Source: Gammaproteobacteria bacterium (GTDB taxonomy: Bacteria > Pseudomonadota > Gammaproteobacteria > Ga0077536). From it: 41,602 nt of DNA. The stretch is taken from NCBI GenBank assembly GCA_016191285.1, contig JACPPA010000027.1, positions 1 to 41,602 of the forward strand. Direction: 5' to 3'. Position 1 is the first letter of the stretch. Every line of letters begins with the position of its first letter. Below are positions 1 to 8,102 of this stretch, piece after piece. Under the pieces are notes generated by a model that ran no database searches, was not told where the DNA came from, and was given only the letters and a program-made list of their open reading frames with translations. The position numbers were made by a program, and so were the translations under genes.

Positions 1-25
1 GTCCCTCCTGGACTTTTCAGAGTAC

Positions 26-153
26 GGAAAACAAAAAGTGTGATTTTTGTTTTCCTTCATTTTCAACGGTCTGCGACCATTGAAAATGGCGGCACATCCC
101 TGTGCCGCAGGAATCTCTGCCTTTTGCAGAGATTCCTTAGCGCGGACCTGCGC
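26..153. repeat. Tandem array of back-to-back hairpins
   Basis: Contiguous inverted repeats with unrelated sequences. Arms 26-37/44-55 pair perfectly over 12 bp with a 6-nt loop. Arms 58-66/80-88 pair over 9 bp, followed by one mismatch and 3 more pairs (68-70/76-78). Arms 89-96/101-108 pair perfectly over 8 bp with a 4-nt loop. Arms 109-120/126-137 pair perfectly over 12 bp with a 5-nt loop. A smaller GC-rich hairpin lies at 140-153. Spacing between neighbours is only 0-2 nt. Bases 1-13 look like a further hairpin (1-4/10-13) that the window edge may truncate. No coding sequence is credible here. Function is unknown: a structured RNA, a processing or terminator region, or a folded single-stranded DNA element are all possible. 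Confidence 0.7.
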
Positions 154-230
154 AAAGCGAAGTGGGGAATGAGAGGTAGATATGATGACTGGCAAACCTC
201 GCATGGCGTCGTGTTTGCCCGCCCCGAAGG

Positions 231-266
231 CCGTCCTCGTCCCTACCCGACGCGGGATGAGGACGG
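231..266. repeat. 13-bp inverted repeat (hairpin)
   Basis: Arms 231-243 and 254-266 are complementary over 13 positions with one G-T wobble and a 10-nt loop. It lies between the tandem hairpin array and the broken metallo-beta-lactamase remnant. No T-tract follows, so it is not an obvious terminator. Confidence 0.6.
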
Positions 267-320
267 AAATGCGAGCTGCGATAACGGCTTTTACCGCATC
301 CATCGACAGTAAGCTCTGAG

Positions 321-601
321 TATGATCTGTTCGGTGACGACAACGTGGTCGTCAAGAGTTCGCGAGGCCACACCAAAGGCAGTCAGACACTGGGGTGTTG
401 ACTGAGGGTTCGGCTTATTTTCGCGACAATGTACTGAAAAGTATTCCACCCAATTTGGTATTGGCCGATGACCCTGCCGGAATCATGAAAGGTTATGAGT
501 GGATTCGGTATATGATAGCAACCGAGAAAGCAGACTGCTTCACCTCGCATGATCCGGATGCGTGGAAGACCATGAAGCACGCGCCGGACTTCTACGAATA
601 G
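321..601 (+). pseudogene. Frameshifted C-terminal remnant of an AHL-lactonase-like metallo-beta-lactamase
   Basis: Two frames together spell the C-terminal half of an N-acyl-homoserine-lactonase-type metallo-hydrolase. Frame one (321-398) gives YDLFGDDNVVVKSS, then RGHTKGSQTL, which resembles the family's GDGS...PGHTPGHQSL segment with its metal-binding His. It stops at 399-401. Frame two (395-601) continues with a segment resembling the post-metal-site helices (FRDN, then ATEKADCFTSHDPDAW) and stops at 599-601. A single missing base near 393-395 would join them. The N-terminal half, with the HxHxDH metal site, is not visible upstream; an in-frame piece around 258-317 may belong but is uncertain. 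I read it as a decaying gene fragment. A sequencing error could explain the frameshift but not the missing N-terminus. The family call rests on motif memory only. Confidence 0.55.
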
Positions 602-620
602 CCGACTCGCCAGAGAGAGC

Positions 621-661
621 AAAACCACATCGGGGCGCGTAAGACACCCCGATGTGGTTTT
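621..661 (+). terminator. Strong hairpin terminator after the lactonase remnant
   Basis: A perfect 15-bp inverted repeat (621-635 with 647-661) has an 11-nt loop, a leading A-tract and a trailing T-tract, so it could terminate transcription in either direction. It begins 19 nt after the stop of the remnant, as expected for the native terminator of a once-intact gene. Confidence 0.85.
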
Positions 662-937
662 AACCCACGACTTATTCTTTTTGAACCCGGGCTTGCGCCA
701 GGCCAATGACCGAACCCCTCGTCGAGGATTACCCACCTTTCTAAATACTACGGGCCGCGCCACGCCATGATGTGTCGTTGCGCTTCGTCGCGAAACGGAG
801 CCAACAGTCGCTTGCCCGCTTATCAATTTCCTGAAACCGCGCTACAGTCGGCGAGCGCTGTTTCTAGCCACGGTCGGCGCGCACCGGCCGTCGATAATTG
901 ATAATTGAGCGTCGAGATAACGGGGAGGAGGTTCCCA
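662..937. other. Gene-free spacer upstream of the hydrolase
   Basis: No convincing gene. A long minus-strand frame crosses this stretch, but it also runs through the terminator hairpin and the lactonase remnant and has no recognisable motif. The only regulatory signals I see are a short direct repeat with two GATAAT-like hexamers near 893-907 and the strong Shine-Dalgarno at 922-931 belonging to the hydrolase. I cannot assign a promoter with confidence. Confidence 0.4.
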
Positions 938-1834
938 ATGCGAAGAAATATCGAATTCAATGCAGACGGGGTGAAATTACGCGGCTGGTTTTATAAACCC
1001 AAAGAGGGGAAGGGGCCGTTTCCGACCATTATTCTGGCCCATGGGTTTTCGGGCGTGAAAGAGATGTCGCTCGACGACTATGCGGAAGTGTTTGTCGCGG
1101 CGGGTATGTGTGCGCTGGTGTATGACAATCGTTGCTTGGGCGCGAGCGATGGCAAGCCACGCGGCGAAATCGACCCGACATGGCAACGTCGTGACTATCG
1201 CACAGCCATAACCTATGCGCAGACCTTGCGTGACGTCGATAAGAACCGGATCGGGATCTGGGGTACCAGTTACACGGGCGGAACCGTGTGTGCCGTGGCG
1301 GCGATGGATCGCCGAGTGAAGGCCGTGGTTAGCCAGGTACCGTTCATGGTTGGGCACAAGAATTTTCAACAGTTCTTACCGATCGATGGTGTTGTTCCCT
1401 TTCAACAAATGCTCGACGAAGATCGGCTGCGGCGCGTGCGCGGGGAAAAATCCAAGGTCATGAAAATCTGCACGCTGGATCCCACTGAACCGCATGTTTT
1501 CCCAGGCGAGAAGACTTACAACTATATCCAGCACTATGTAAAAAAAGATCCGAAGTGCACGTGGAAGAATCAAGTTACCTTGCGCTCCATCGAATACATG
1601 CAGGAATACGATGTCAGCAGTTTCATGGAGCGTATCAGTCCAACGCCGTTGCTTATGATCGTCGCCGAAGCGGATACCACCACCCCAGCCGATATCGCGT
1701 TGGAGTGTTATGCCAAGGTGCCGGGACCGAAAAAATTGCTGGTGGTTAAATCCGATCACTACGCGGCGTACATCGAGAAATTCGCCGAGACCAGCGCCGC
1801 GGCGCGCGACTTCTTCGTCGAGAACTTGGCCTGA
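938..1834 (+). CDS. Alpha/beta hydrolase (dienelactone-hydrolase/YcjY-like)
   Basis: A 298-residue serine hydrolase of the alpha/beta fold. HGFSG near residue 36 is the oxyanion-hole region, GTSYTG carries the nucleophile Ser111, Asp246 lies in VAEADTTTP, and His274 in SDHY completes the triad. There is no signal peptide, so it should be cytoplasmic. The likely reaction is hydrolysis of an ester, lactone or amide; the substrate is unknown. The ATG at 938 is chosen over the upstream TTG at 905 because a very strong Shine-Dalgarno (GGGGAGGAGG, 922-931) sits 6 nt before it. It converges on the GST gene of the P450 operon and may act on products of that cassette, which is inference only. Confidence 0.85.
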   Translation: MRRNIEFNADGVKLRGWFYKPKEGKGPFPTIILAHGFSGVKEMSLDDYAEVFVAAGMCALVYDNRCLGASDGKPRGEIDPTWQRRDYRTAITYAQTLRDVDKNRIGIWGTSYTGGTVCAVAAMDRRVKAVVSQVPFMVGHKNFQQFLPIDGVVPFQQMLDEDRLRRVRGEKSKVMKICTLDPTEPHVFPGEKTYNYIQHYVKKDPKCTWKNQVTLRSIEYMQEYDVSSFMERISPTPLLMIVAEADTTTPADIALECYAKVPGPKKLLVVKSDHYAAYIEKFAETSAAARDFFVENLA

Positions 1835-1838
1835 CGAT

Positions 1839-1866
1839 ACGGGGACGGAATGGATTCCGTCCCCGT
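1839..1866. terminator. Bidirectional hairpin between convergent hydrolase and GST genes
   Basis: A perfect 13-bp inverted repeat (1839-1851 with 1854-1866) starts 4 nt past the hydrolase stop and ends 19 nt before the GST stop. The T-tract is weak, but the position between convergent genes suits a shared terminator. Confidence 0.65.
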
Positions 1867-1885
1867 TCTGCGCCTGTCCCAGTCA

Positions 1886-2521
1886 CTAGGCCTGCGCACT
1901 CGGCCGCGCGGCAACCGCTTGATACCAGCGTAGAGTGTTCGTGTTCGTGGCCGGGATCGACACCTCAATCCACTTGTGGAAATCGACTGCGCACAGCGTG
2001 GTGATATCGGCCATCGTAAAAGCGTCGCCGCACAGGTATTCCGATTGGCTCAGCAGGGCTTCGAGCCAGGCGTGGAAGCGGTCGATGGTTTGGCGACCGC
2101 GGGCCACTAGATCTGGGATCGCGGGCACCGATTGGCGCGGCGCGCCCGGAATACTGCGCTCGGCGAAATTCGCATGCTGGTTCCGAAAAGCCTCGGAGCC
2201 CGCGATCATCCCTTCGAATTCGGCCTTGCGTTGATAGGATTCGACGCGCGCGCGTTCGATTGGGGTGCGACCAAGCAGTTTCGGCATCGGGTACAGTTCA
2301 TCGATGTATCGACAAATGGCCATGACTTCATCAAATCGCGTACCGTCATCGAGTTCCAGTGTCGGCAATAGTCCACGTGAATTTACCGAGAGATAGGGTT
2401 CGCGGAGATTCTCGCCTTCGAGAATATTGAGCTGTACGGTGGGGATGGTGACGCCTTTTTCGGCGAGGAAGATCCGCGCGCGGCGTGGGTTAGGCGCCAT
2501 TTTGCAATCGTAAAACTTCAT
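1886..2521 (-). CDS. Glutathione S-transferase family protein
   Basis: A 211-residue cytosolic GST. The N-terminal thioredoxin-like domain (about 1-80) starts MKFYDCKMAPNPRRARI and contains the glutathione-binding turn (SRGLLPTLELDDG) and DEVMAICRYIDE. An all-helical C-terminal domain includes the conserved FTMADITTLC N-capping segment near residue 170. It would conjugate glutathione to electrophiles or act as a glutathione-dependent lyase or isomerase; the substrate is unknown. It is the last gene of a minus-strand run, 9 nt after the luciferase-like oxidoreductase, which suggests it handles reactive products made by the P450 and flavoenzyme encoded before it. Confidence 0.88.
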   Translation of the reverse strand: MKFYDCKMAPNPRRARIFLAEKGVTIPTVQLNILEGENLREPYLSVNSRGLLPTLELDDGTRFDEVMAICRYIDELYPMPKLLGRTPIERARVESYQRKAEFEGMIAGSEAFRNQHANFAERSIPGAPRQSVPAIPDLVARGRQTIDRFHAWLEALLSQSEYLCGDAFTMADITTLCAVDFHKWIEVSIPATNTNTLRWYQAVAARPSAQA

Positions 2522-2530
2522 GGTGGTTCC

Positions 2531-3538
2531 TTAGCGAAATTTAGGGATCACTTCTTCAGCGAAGCATTGCAAATAGTCGTTCATTTCGGCTTCCGGCATG
2601 CCGGGTGGGACGGTCCATGAGTAGTAACGCTCGATGCCGGTAGCCGTAACGTACGCGCCGACCGCGTCGACCGCTTGCGCCGGCGTCATGATATTGAGGA
2701 TGCCTAGTTCGACCAAATCCTCCGGTTTCGTGACTGTGGGGAACAGCGCCTGTCCGGCTGCCCCGAGCCAGCGGTTGTACATGTCGATTTGATACAAAAT
2801 GTGCGGACCGACGCGCGCCAACGTTTTTTCTTTGGTCTTGGACACGATGAGCCAGAAATGTCCGCCGGCCACGCGGCCCGGGCCGGACTTGCCCAAGCGC
2901 GCGAGTTCCGCGCGATAGGCTTTGACCAGCGGCACGATGTCCCCGGTGCCAACGTAACCGTCACCGATTCGCGCGGCGCGTTTCGCGGAAACCGGCGCGA
3001 ATCCGCCGACCCATAACGGCATCGGATCCTGCACTGGTAAAGGGACTAGTTTCGCGCCGACAATTTGATAGTGTTTGCCGTGAAAATCGACGGTTTCGCC
3101 GCGCCACAGCGCGCGGATGATCTCGAGGCCTTCGTCGACCAGACCGGCGCGGTCACTGCTGTTCACGCCGAGCCCGGTGAATTCCTGTGGGCGATAGCCA
3201 ACGCCAACGCCGAGATCAAACCGCCCGTGGGAGAGGATATCAATCGTTGCCGCATCTTCGGCCACTTTCACTGCATGATGTAACGGCAAGAGCAACACGC
3301 TGGTGCCGATGCGGATGCGTTCGGTCTTTACCGCGACCGCAGCCGCCAGCGGCAAAATGGACGGCGCGTGGCCGTCGTCGCAGAAGTGATGTTCGGTCAG
3401 CCACACATCGTCGTAGCCAAGGGTCTCGGCCCACGCGATTTGGTTCAACGTCGATGCATAAATTTCCGTATAGGGTCGCGGCCATTGCGCCGGATTACGC
3501 AGCGAATACCATAAACCAAAGCGTAGTTTCCCGGCCAT
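2531..3538 (-). CDS. LLM-class (luciferase-like) flavin-dependent oxidoreductase
   Basis: A 335-residue TIM-barrel protein of the bacterial-luciferase superfamily. It shows AWAETLGYDDVWLTEHHF (about 34-51), ERIRIGTSVLLLPLHHAV, the GRFDLGVGVGYRPQEF loop, and LWVGGFAPVSAKRAAR before a GDGYVG turn. Members use reduced FMN or F420 for monooxygenation or hydride transfer; the sequence does not decide the cofactor or substrate. It lies 51 nt after the P450 gene and 9 nt before the GST gene, so co-transcription is likely. No flavin reductase gene is adjacent. Confidence 0.88.
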   Translation of the reverse strand: MAGKLRFGLWYSLRNPAQWPRPYTEIYASTLNQIAWAETLGYDDVWLTEHHFCDDGHAPSILPLAAAVAVKTERIRIGTSVLLLPLHHAVKVAEDAATIDILSHGRFDLGVGVGYRPQEFTGLGVNSSDRAGLVDEGLEIIRALWRGETVDFHGKHYQIVGAKLVPLPVQDPMPLWVGGFAPVSAKRAARIGDGYVGTGDIVPLVKAYRAELARLGKSGPGRVAGGHFWLIVSKTKEKTLARVGPHILYQIDMYNRWLGAAGQALFPTVTKPEDLVELGILNIMTPAQAVDAVGAYVTATGIERYYSWTVPPGMPEAEMNDYLQCFAEEVIPKFR

Positions 3539-3589
3539 CGATGATTCCTCGGTTGGTTAGTGCATGGCTGCGACGCGCTCGCGCGCAGC

Positions 3590-4945
3590 TTAGCGCTTTT
3601 CGATGAAAACCTTCACGCCATCACGGGGCCGATAAGTCACCGTCGCCATGGGGCTGACGGGATGTCCCGGCACCGGCCGCAGTCGAAACCGTGGCAAAAG
3701 TTGGGCGAGCACCAGTTGAATTTCCAACATCGACATCCCCGCGCCGATGCAGGTCCGGGGGCCGGCGGCAAACGGGATATAGGCGTACGAATGCCGGCTT
3801 TCGCTACGTTGTGGGCTAAAGCGCGTGGGATCAAACCGTTCGGGTTCGGGCCAATGTTCGGGGTGACGGTGTAGCGAGTAGGGCAGGATTGAAATGTAGG
3901 CGCCAGCCGGCAGGCGATAACCCGCAAATTCTTGCTCGTTCGTCGCACGGCGTGCAATGCCCCATACCGGCGGATAGACGCGCATCGATTCTTGGACGAC
4001 TTGTTTTAGGTAAGGGAGACGGCTCAAATCCGCCGCCGCCGCCGGATTGCCGTTCAACACAGAATTCAACTCACCCAATAGTTCGGCTTCGACTTCGGGA
4101 TGCTGCGCGAGGAGATAGAAGGTCCATTGCAACGCTGTTGATGACGTCTCGTGACCCGCCAACATCAGGGTTACCACTTCATCGCGGATCTGTTTTTCTT
4201 CCATGCCGAGCGCGGTCGGTTCATCGCGTGCCGAGAGCAGCCGGTCGAGGAGATCTTTATTCGCGACTCCCGCGACGCGTCGCCCGTTGATAATTTTGTA
4301 GACGATGTGATCGAGGCGCCGCATCACGGTGTTGAAGCGCCGGTTGTGCGCGGTTGGGATCCACGGATACAGAGTAAAGAACGCGCGTAGGGTTTTGGTG
4401 TTGATATTGATCGCGTCGAGAATATCGACCATTTCATCGGCGTGTTCGTCGATGGCCGAACCGAACAACGTGCCGGCGACGATTTGAAAGGTCACACGAC
4501 TCATTTCGCGATCGAGCGCGACCGGCCGGTCCGCTGGGAGCTGATTCCAGCGCTCGGCGAGAACCGCGGTAAACGCATTGATCACTTGATCGAAGGTGTT
4601 GACGATTTTGTTATGAAACATCGGCTGCATGAGCCGGCGTTGCTTAACCCAATCCGAACCATCGTTGGTGACCAGCCCTTTGCCCAGGGTCTGCGCAAGC
4701 ACATGGTAGTCGTAAGCGTTTTTAGTGAATTCCGGATGGGCCTGCGTCAGGATCTGCCGCACATGGTCGGGATTGTTGAGCATGTGAATCGTCATGAAGC
4801 CACGCCAGCGCAGAACGTCGCCATACTCCAGAAAAAGCCCATGCATGTAGGCGGCCGGATCGCGTTTATAGGCGGTTAGCCCGGCCCACAAGCTCGGGCC
4901 GGGCGGCGGTGGGAGCGGTGTTTTGGTTTCGACTGCCGTGGTCAT
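3590..4945 (-). CDS. Cytochrome P450 monooxygenase
   Basis: A 451-residue soluble-type P450. The I-helix motif MLAGHETSSTALQW, the K-helix ExxR motif in QESMRVYPPVWG, the aromatic/PERF region (PERFDPTRFSP) and the haem loop FAAGPRTCIGAG with axial ligand Cys399 are all present, so it should be active. The proline-rich PLPPPPGPS leads into the catalytic domain. I chose the ATG at 4945. An in-frame extension to 5050 exists, but it overlaps the end of the upstream outer-membrane gene and lacks P450-like sequence. No ferredoxin or reductase is adjacent, so redox partners must be encoded elsewhere. It is second in the operon, 79 nt after the outer-membrane protein gene. The substrate is probably hydrophobic (a fatty acid, terpene or hydrocarbon), which is inference. 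Confidence 0.92.
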   Translation of the reverse strand: MTTAVETKTPLPPPPGPSLWAGLTAYKRDPAAYMHGLFLEYGDVLRWRGFMTIHMLNNPDHVRQILTQAHPEFTKNAYDYHVLAQTLGKGLVTNDGSDWVKQRRLMQPMFHNKIVNTFDQVINAFTAVLAERWNQLPADRPVALDREMSRVTFQIVAGTLFGSAIDEHADEMVDILDAININTKTLRAFFTLYPWIPTAHNRRFNTVMRRLDHIVYKIINGRRVAGVANKDLLDRLLSARDEPTALGMEEKQIRDEVVTLMLAGHETSSTALQWTFYLLAQHPEVEAELLGELNSVLNGNPAAAADLSRLPYLKQVVQESMRVYPPVWGIARRATNEQEFAGYRLPAGAYISILPYSLHRHPEHWPEPERFDPTRFSPQRSESRHSYAYIPFAAGPRTCIGAGMSMLEIQLVLAQLLPRFRLRPVPGHPVSPMATVTYRPRDGVKVFIEKR

Positions 4946-5024
4946 GAGGTAGGTCCCCAATTTGGAGAGGGCGTGGGATATCGACAAGCTTAGCATCGAT
5001 GTCGCGGATGTCAGATAACTCTCG

Positions 5025-5831
5025 TCAATCGAAGAGGTAACGAAATCCAACTTCTAAGTTCCAGTTATAAACTTGCGGAATGGTGTTGCCATGCGTACTA
5101 ATTCCAGGCCGCACCCAAATGGCGATGTGTTGATTGAGAAAACGTCCGGTTTCCACTTCGAGCGTCGCGCCCACTTTGTTATTGCGTTCGTGATCGAAAT
5201 ACACCGCGACCTCGGTGCCCGTATAGATATTGGCGGGCCAGCGCGTGATGGTGAAGAGTTTGATCGTGGTGTAATTAACCGCCGGCCGCGCGGGATCTCC
5301 GCCGACCGAACGAAAATACTGTAGGGTCGGGAAAAAAGTCGAGCGCAAGGTCGGCACATCCACGGATAAGAACGCAATCGGGGCCACGGTGTATTTCCCC
5401 GCACCCAATTGGTGGCCTTGCGCGGTGTCGATAATAAATTCGCTGCCCGCTACCATGGCGAATGTGGGCGTGCGCAAAGCGCGATAGCTGGTACGTAGAA
5501 TCAAGTCACCGCTGCCGTCTTCGCTCGCGGCACTTGTCGTTCTGGGATTGGCGGTGACGTACGGAAGCTCGAAACGCATTGCGAACGCCTTGCTGAACGC
5601 GTAATCGAGACGACCCGTAAAGAGATTGCGAAAGCCGCCGGTCTGCGGTTCTTGATAGCGATTGCGGATTTCGAAACGTGAACGAAAATCGGTCGGGTCA
5701 AGCCGGGTCGCGACGTGGGTGTCTACCGCGCGCGGGAGTCCAGCTTCTGCGGCAGCGGCCCATGGTAGCGCGGCGCCCAAGCCGCTTACTACCGCAATGA
5801 CGATCGTGAACAAGCGAACGAAGGTGGTCAT
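5025..5831 (-). CDS. Outer-membrane beta-barrel protein of the P450 operon
   Basis: A 268-residue exported protein. A Sec signal peptide (hydrophobic residues 7-27) has probable cleavage after Ala28 (WAAAA|EAG). The mature part alternates polar and hydrophobic residues and repeats aromatic-ended strands (FRNLFTGRLDYAF, MRFELPYVTA, EVGFRYLF near the C-terminus), as expected for a beta-barrel of roughly ten to twelve strands. I do not recognise a specific family; it resembles proteins annotated as putative transporters or outer-membrane proteins. It is the first gene of the run OMP-P450-LLM oxidoreductase-GST and could admit a hydrophobic substrate for the oxygenases. It is divergent from lgt, with about 150 nt between them. 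Confidence 0.7.
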   Translation of the reverse strand: MTTFVRLFTIVIAVVSGLGAALPWAAAAEAGLPRAVDTHVATRLDPTDFRSRFEIRNRYQEPQTGGFRNLFTGRLDYAFSKAFAMRFELPYVTANPRTTSAASEDGSGDLILRTSYRALRTPTFAMVAGSEFIIDTAQGHQLGAGKYTVAPIAFLSVDVPTLRSTFFPTLQYFRSVGGDPARPAVNYTTIKLFTITRWPANIYTGTEVAVYFDHERNNKVGATLEVETGRFLNQHIAIWVRPGISTHGNTIPQVYNWNLEVGFRYLFD

Positions 5832-5981
5832 GCGCCTAAAAGGATTTTCGAGAGTGCTTCTAGCTATACTTAAGCGGCGAACAAACGGAGCTTGGCCCTA
5901 TTGTCGGGGATAGTGGCGATGAGGTCGACTGGATGTTCCGATTTGCATGCCAAGGTCATTCCACAGGACTAGTTCGAATCC

Positions 5982-6779
5982 ATGCTGTTATTTCCCGCCC
6001 TTGACCCGGTCGCCGTTCGGCTCGGGCCGCTCGCCATCCATTGGTATGGCTTGGCGTACCTCGCCGGCATCGGCCTCGGCTGGGCGTTACTTCATCGCCG
6101 TGCCCAGCGAGCGCTTAGCACTTGGACTCCCGAGGGGGTTTCCGACCTCGTGTTCCATGCCGCGCTTGGGGCCGTGCTCGGCGGGCGGATCGGCTACGGT
6201 TTGTTTTACAATTTTTCGGAATACCTGCGCGAGCCGCTCTCGATCTTTGCTGTGTGGCGTGGCGGCATGTCATTTCATGGCGGGGTCATTGGATTTGTCT
6301 TGGCGCTAGCGTTCTATGCACGCCGCGCTCGCCGGAGTTTTTTTTCGGTGGCGGATTTCGTCGTGCCCGTGGTGCCCATTGGATTGTTTTTTGGGCGTCT
6401 CGCCAATTTTGTGAACCAGGAGTTGTGGGGCGCGCCGTCGACTCTGCCATGGGCGGTGCTGTTCACCAATCCTGCGGCGGGCGGTGTTCCGCGGCATCCC
6501 TCACAACTCTATGAGGCGGCCTTGGAGGGCGTGATCTTATTTTTGGTCCTTAATTTTGTACGGCGCCGCCAGCCACCCACCGGGGTAATCTCGGCCGCGT
6601 TTTTGATTGGTTACGCGTTGATCCGTTTCGGCATTGAATTCATCCGCGAACCCGATGCGCAAATCGGATATCTATACGGCGCTTGGTTGACGATGGGGCA
6701 GATCCTGTCATTGCCAATGGCAGTCACTGGCGTCGGCATCCTGATTTGGGCCAATGCACAGTCCACAAACACCAATTAA
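5982..6779 (+). CDS. lgt: Prolipoprotein diacylglyceryl transferase
   Basis: A 265-residue polytopic inner-membrane enzyme that transfers diacylglycerol from phosphatidylglycerol to the lipobox cysteine of prolipoproteins, the first step of lipoprotein maturation. About seven hydrophobic segments are visible. Key motifs are [22 protein letters not shown], the essential GGMSFHGG, the Lgt signature [13 protein letters not shown], and RHPSQLYEA. It is followed 14 nt later by thyA, the common gammaproteobacterial lgt-thyA pairing. The lipobox protein encoded at 38553 would be one of its substrates. Confidence 0.97.
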   Translation: MLLFPALDPVAVRLGPLAIHWYGLAYLAGIGLGWALLHRRAQRALSTWTPEGVSDLVFHAALGAVLGGRIGYGLFYNFSEYLREPLSIFAVWRGGMSFHGGVIGFVLALAFYARRARRSFFSVADFVVPVVPIGLFFGRLANFVNQELWGAPSTLPWAVLFTNPAAGGVPRHPSQLYEAALEGVILFLVLNFVRRRQPPTGVISAAFLIGYALIRFGIEFIREPDAQIGYLYGAWLTMGQILSLPMAVTGVGILIWANAQSTNTN

Positions 6780-6793
6780 CGGCTAAACCTTCG

Positions 6794-7588
6794 ATGCAGC
6801 AGTACCTCGATCTTGTCCGCCACGTGCGCACGCACGGTGTGCGCAAGAGCGATCGCACCGGCACCGGCACGCTCAGCGTGTTTGGGTATCAGATGCGCTT
6901 TGATCTGCGCGCCAATTTTCCGTTGGTTACTACCAAAAAGGTTCATCTAAAATCGATCATTCATGAATTGCTATGGTTCCTACGGGGCGAATCCACTACG
7001 CGCTATTTGCGCGGATATGGGGTGACCATTTGGGATGAGTGGGCGGATGCCAATGGTGAACTCGGGCCGGTGTATGGCGTGCAATGGCGTTCGTGGCGAA
7101 CTGCCGAGGGTCAGTCAATCGATCAAATTCGCGAGATCATAAAATCGATCCAACAAAATCCCGACTCACGTCGCCATGTGGTTAGCGCGTGGAATGTCGG
7201 TGAATTGCCCGCGATGGCGCTCGCGCCCTGCCATGTGCTCTTTCAGTTTTATGTCGCCAATGGCGAGTTATCGTGTCAGATGTATCAGCGTAGCGCGGAT
7301 ATTTTTCTTGGAGTGCCGTTCAACATCGCGTCCTATGCGTTATTGACGCTGATGGTGGCGCAAGTCTGCGGCTTAAAGGCTGGTGAATTCGTGCATACCT
7401 TGGGTGACGCCCATTTGTATCTAAATCATCTTGAACAAGCAGATCTACAACTTGCGCGTCAGCCCCTTCCGGCCCCTCAAATGCAGTTAAATCCGGGAGT
7501 CAATTCGCTATTTGAGTTCAAGTACGAAGATTTTACACTTAAGAATTATCAAGCCCATCCCGCGATTGCAGCCCCGATCGCGGTGTAA
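6794..7588 (+). CDS. thyA: Thymidylate synthase
   Basis: A 264-residue cytoplasmic enzyme, the usual length of ThyA, converting dUMP to dTMP with methylene-tetrahydrofolate as carbon donor and reductant. The catalytic cysteine lies in [25 protein letters not shown], the [19 protein letters not shown] segment and HLYLNHLEQ are typical. I chose the ATG at 6794 ([11 protein letters not shown]), which gives family length; the longer frame from 6683 runs into lgt. The DHFR gene begins 13 nt downstream and regenerates the folate cofactor this enzyme oxidises. Confidence 0.98.
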   Translation: MQQYLDLVRHVRTHGVRKSDRTGTGTLSVFGYQMRFDLRANFPLVTTKKVHLKSIIHELLWFLRGESTTRYLRGYGVTIWDEWADANGELGPVYGVQWRSWRTAEGQSIDQIREIIKSIQQNPDSRRHVVSAWNVGELPAMALAPCHVLFQFYVANGELSCQMYQRSADIFLGVPFNIASYALLTLMVAQVCGLKAGEFVHTLGDAHLYLNHLEQADLQLARQPLPAPQMQLNPGVNSLFEFKYEDFTLKNYQAHPAIAAPIAV

Positions 7589-7601
7589 GCCGTCGGTTCA
7601 G

Positions 7602-8102
7602 ATGCGTATCAACCTAGTGGTCGCGATGGCGGAGAATGGGGTGATCGGCCGCGGTGGTGCGTTACCGTGGGCGTTACCCGCCGACCTGAGCCGATTCAAA
7701 CAGATTACGCTAGGCTTTCCACTCATCATGGGTCGCCTCACCCACGAGTCGATTGGACGTCCGCTCCCTGGCCGTATGAATATCGTCGTCAGTCGCACCC
7801 CGAACTATGCAGCGGCTGGCTGTGTCATCGTACCCTCGTTTGGCGCGGCCTTGGTACACGTGGGTGCGGTGGAAGAAGTGATGGTGATCGGTGGGCGCGC
7901 GTTGTATGCGGCTGCACTTCCACGCACCGAGCGAATCTACCTAACCGAGGTGCATGCGCGAATTGACGGGAATGTGGTATTTCCAGAATTCGTGTGCGCC
8001 GAGTGGCGCGAAATTCAGCGCGAGCGGCACACGCGGGATGCGAGAAATGGCCACGATTATAGTTTCGTGATTCTCGATCGCGTCAGTGCCGTTACGCGTT
8101 AA
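7602..8102 (+). CDS. folA: Dihydrofolate reductase
   Basis: A 166-residue enzyme reducing dihydrofolate to tetrahydrofolate with NADPH. It starts MRINLVVAMAENGVIGRGG, followed by LPWALPADLSRFK (substrate-binding region), PLIMGRLTHESIG (NADPH site), PGRMNIVVSR and VIGGRALYAAALP. The ATG at 7602 gives the normal DHFR length; the upstream in-frame extension lies inside thyA. It forms a thyA-folA unit linking dTMP synthesis to folate recycling. Its 3' end overlaps the convergent apaH by 4 nt. Confidence 0.97.
   Translation: MRINLVVAMAENGVIGRGGALPWALPADLSRFKQITLGFPLIMGRLTHESIGRPLPGRMNIVVSRTPNYAAAGCVIVPSFGAALVHVGAVEEVMVIGGRALYAAALPRTERIYLTEVHARIDGNVVFPEFVCAEWREIQRERHTRDARNGHDYSFVILDRVSAVTR

Noticed and set aside
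40-312. A 90-codon open frame on the plus strand
   Set aside because: It crosses the hairpin array, has no recognisable motif and no Shine-Dalgarno, and looks like chance.
383-826. A 147-codon minus-strand open frame
   Set aside because: It runs through the lactonase remnant and the terminator hairpin and resembles no family.
4946-5050. Extended P450 N-terminus starting at 5050
   Set aside because: It overlaps the end of the outer-membrane protein gene and has no P450-like sequence.
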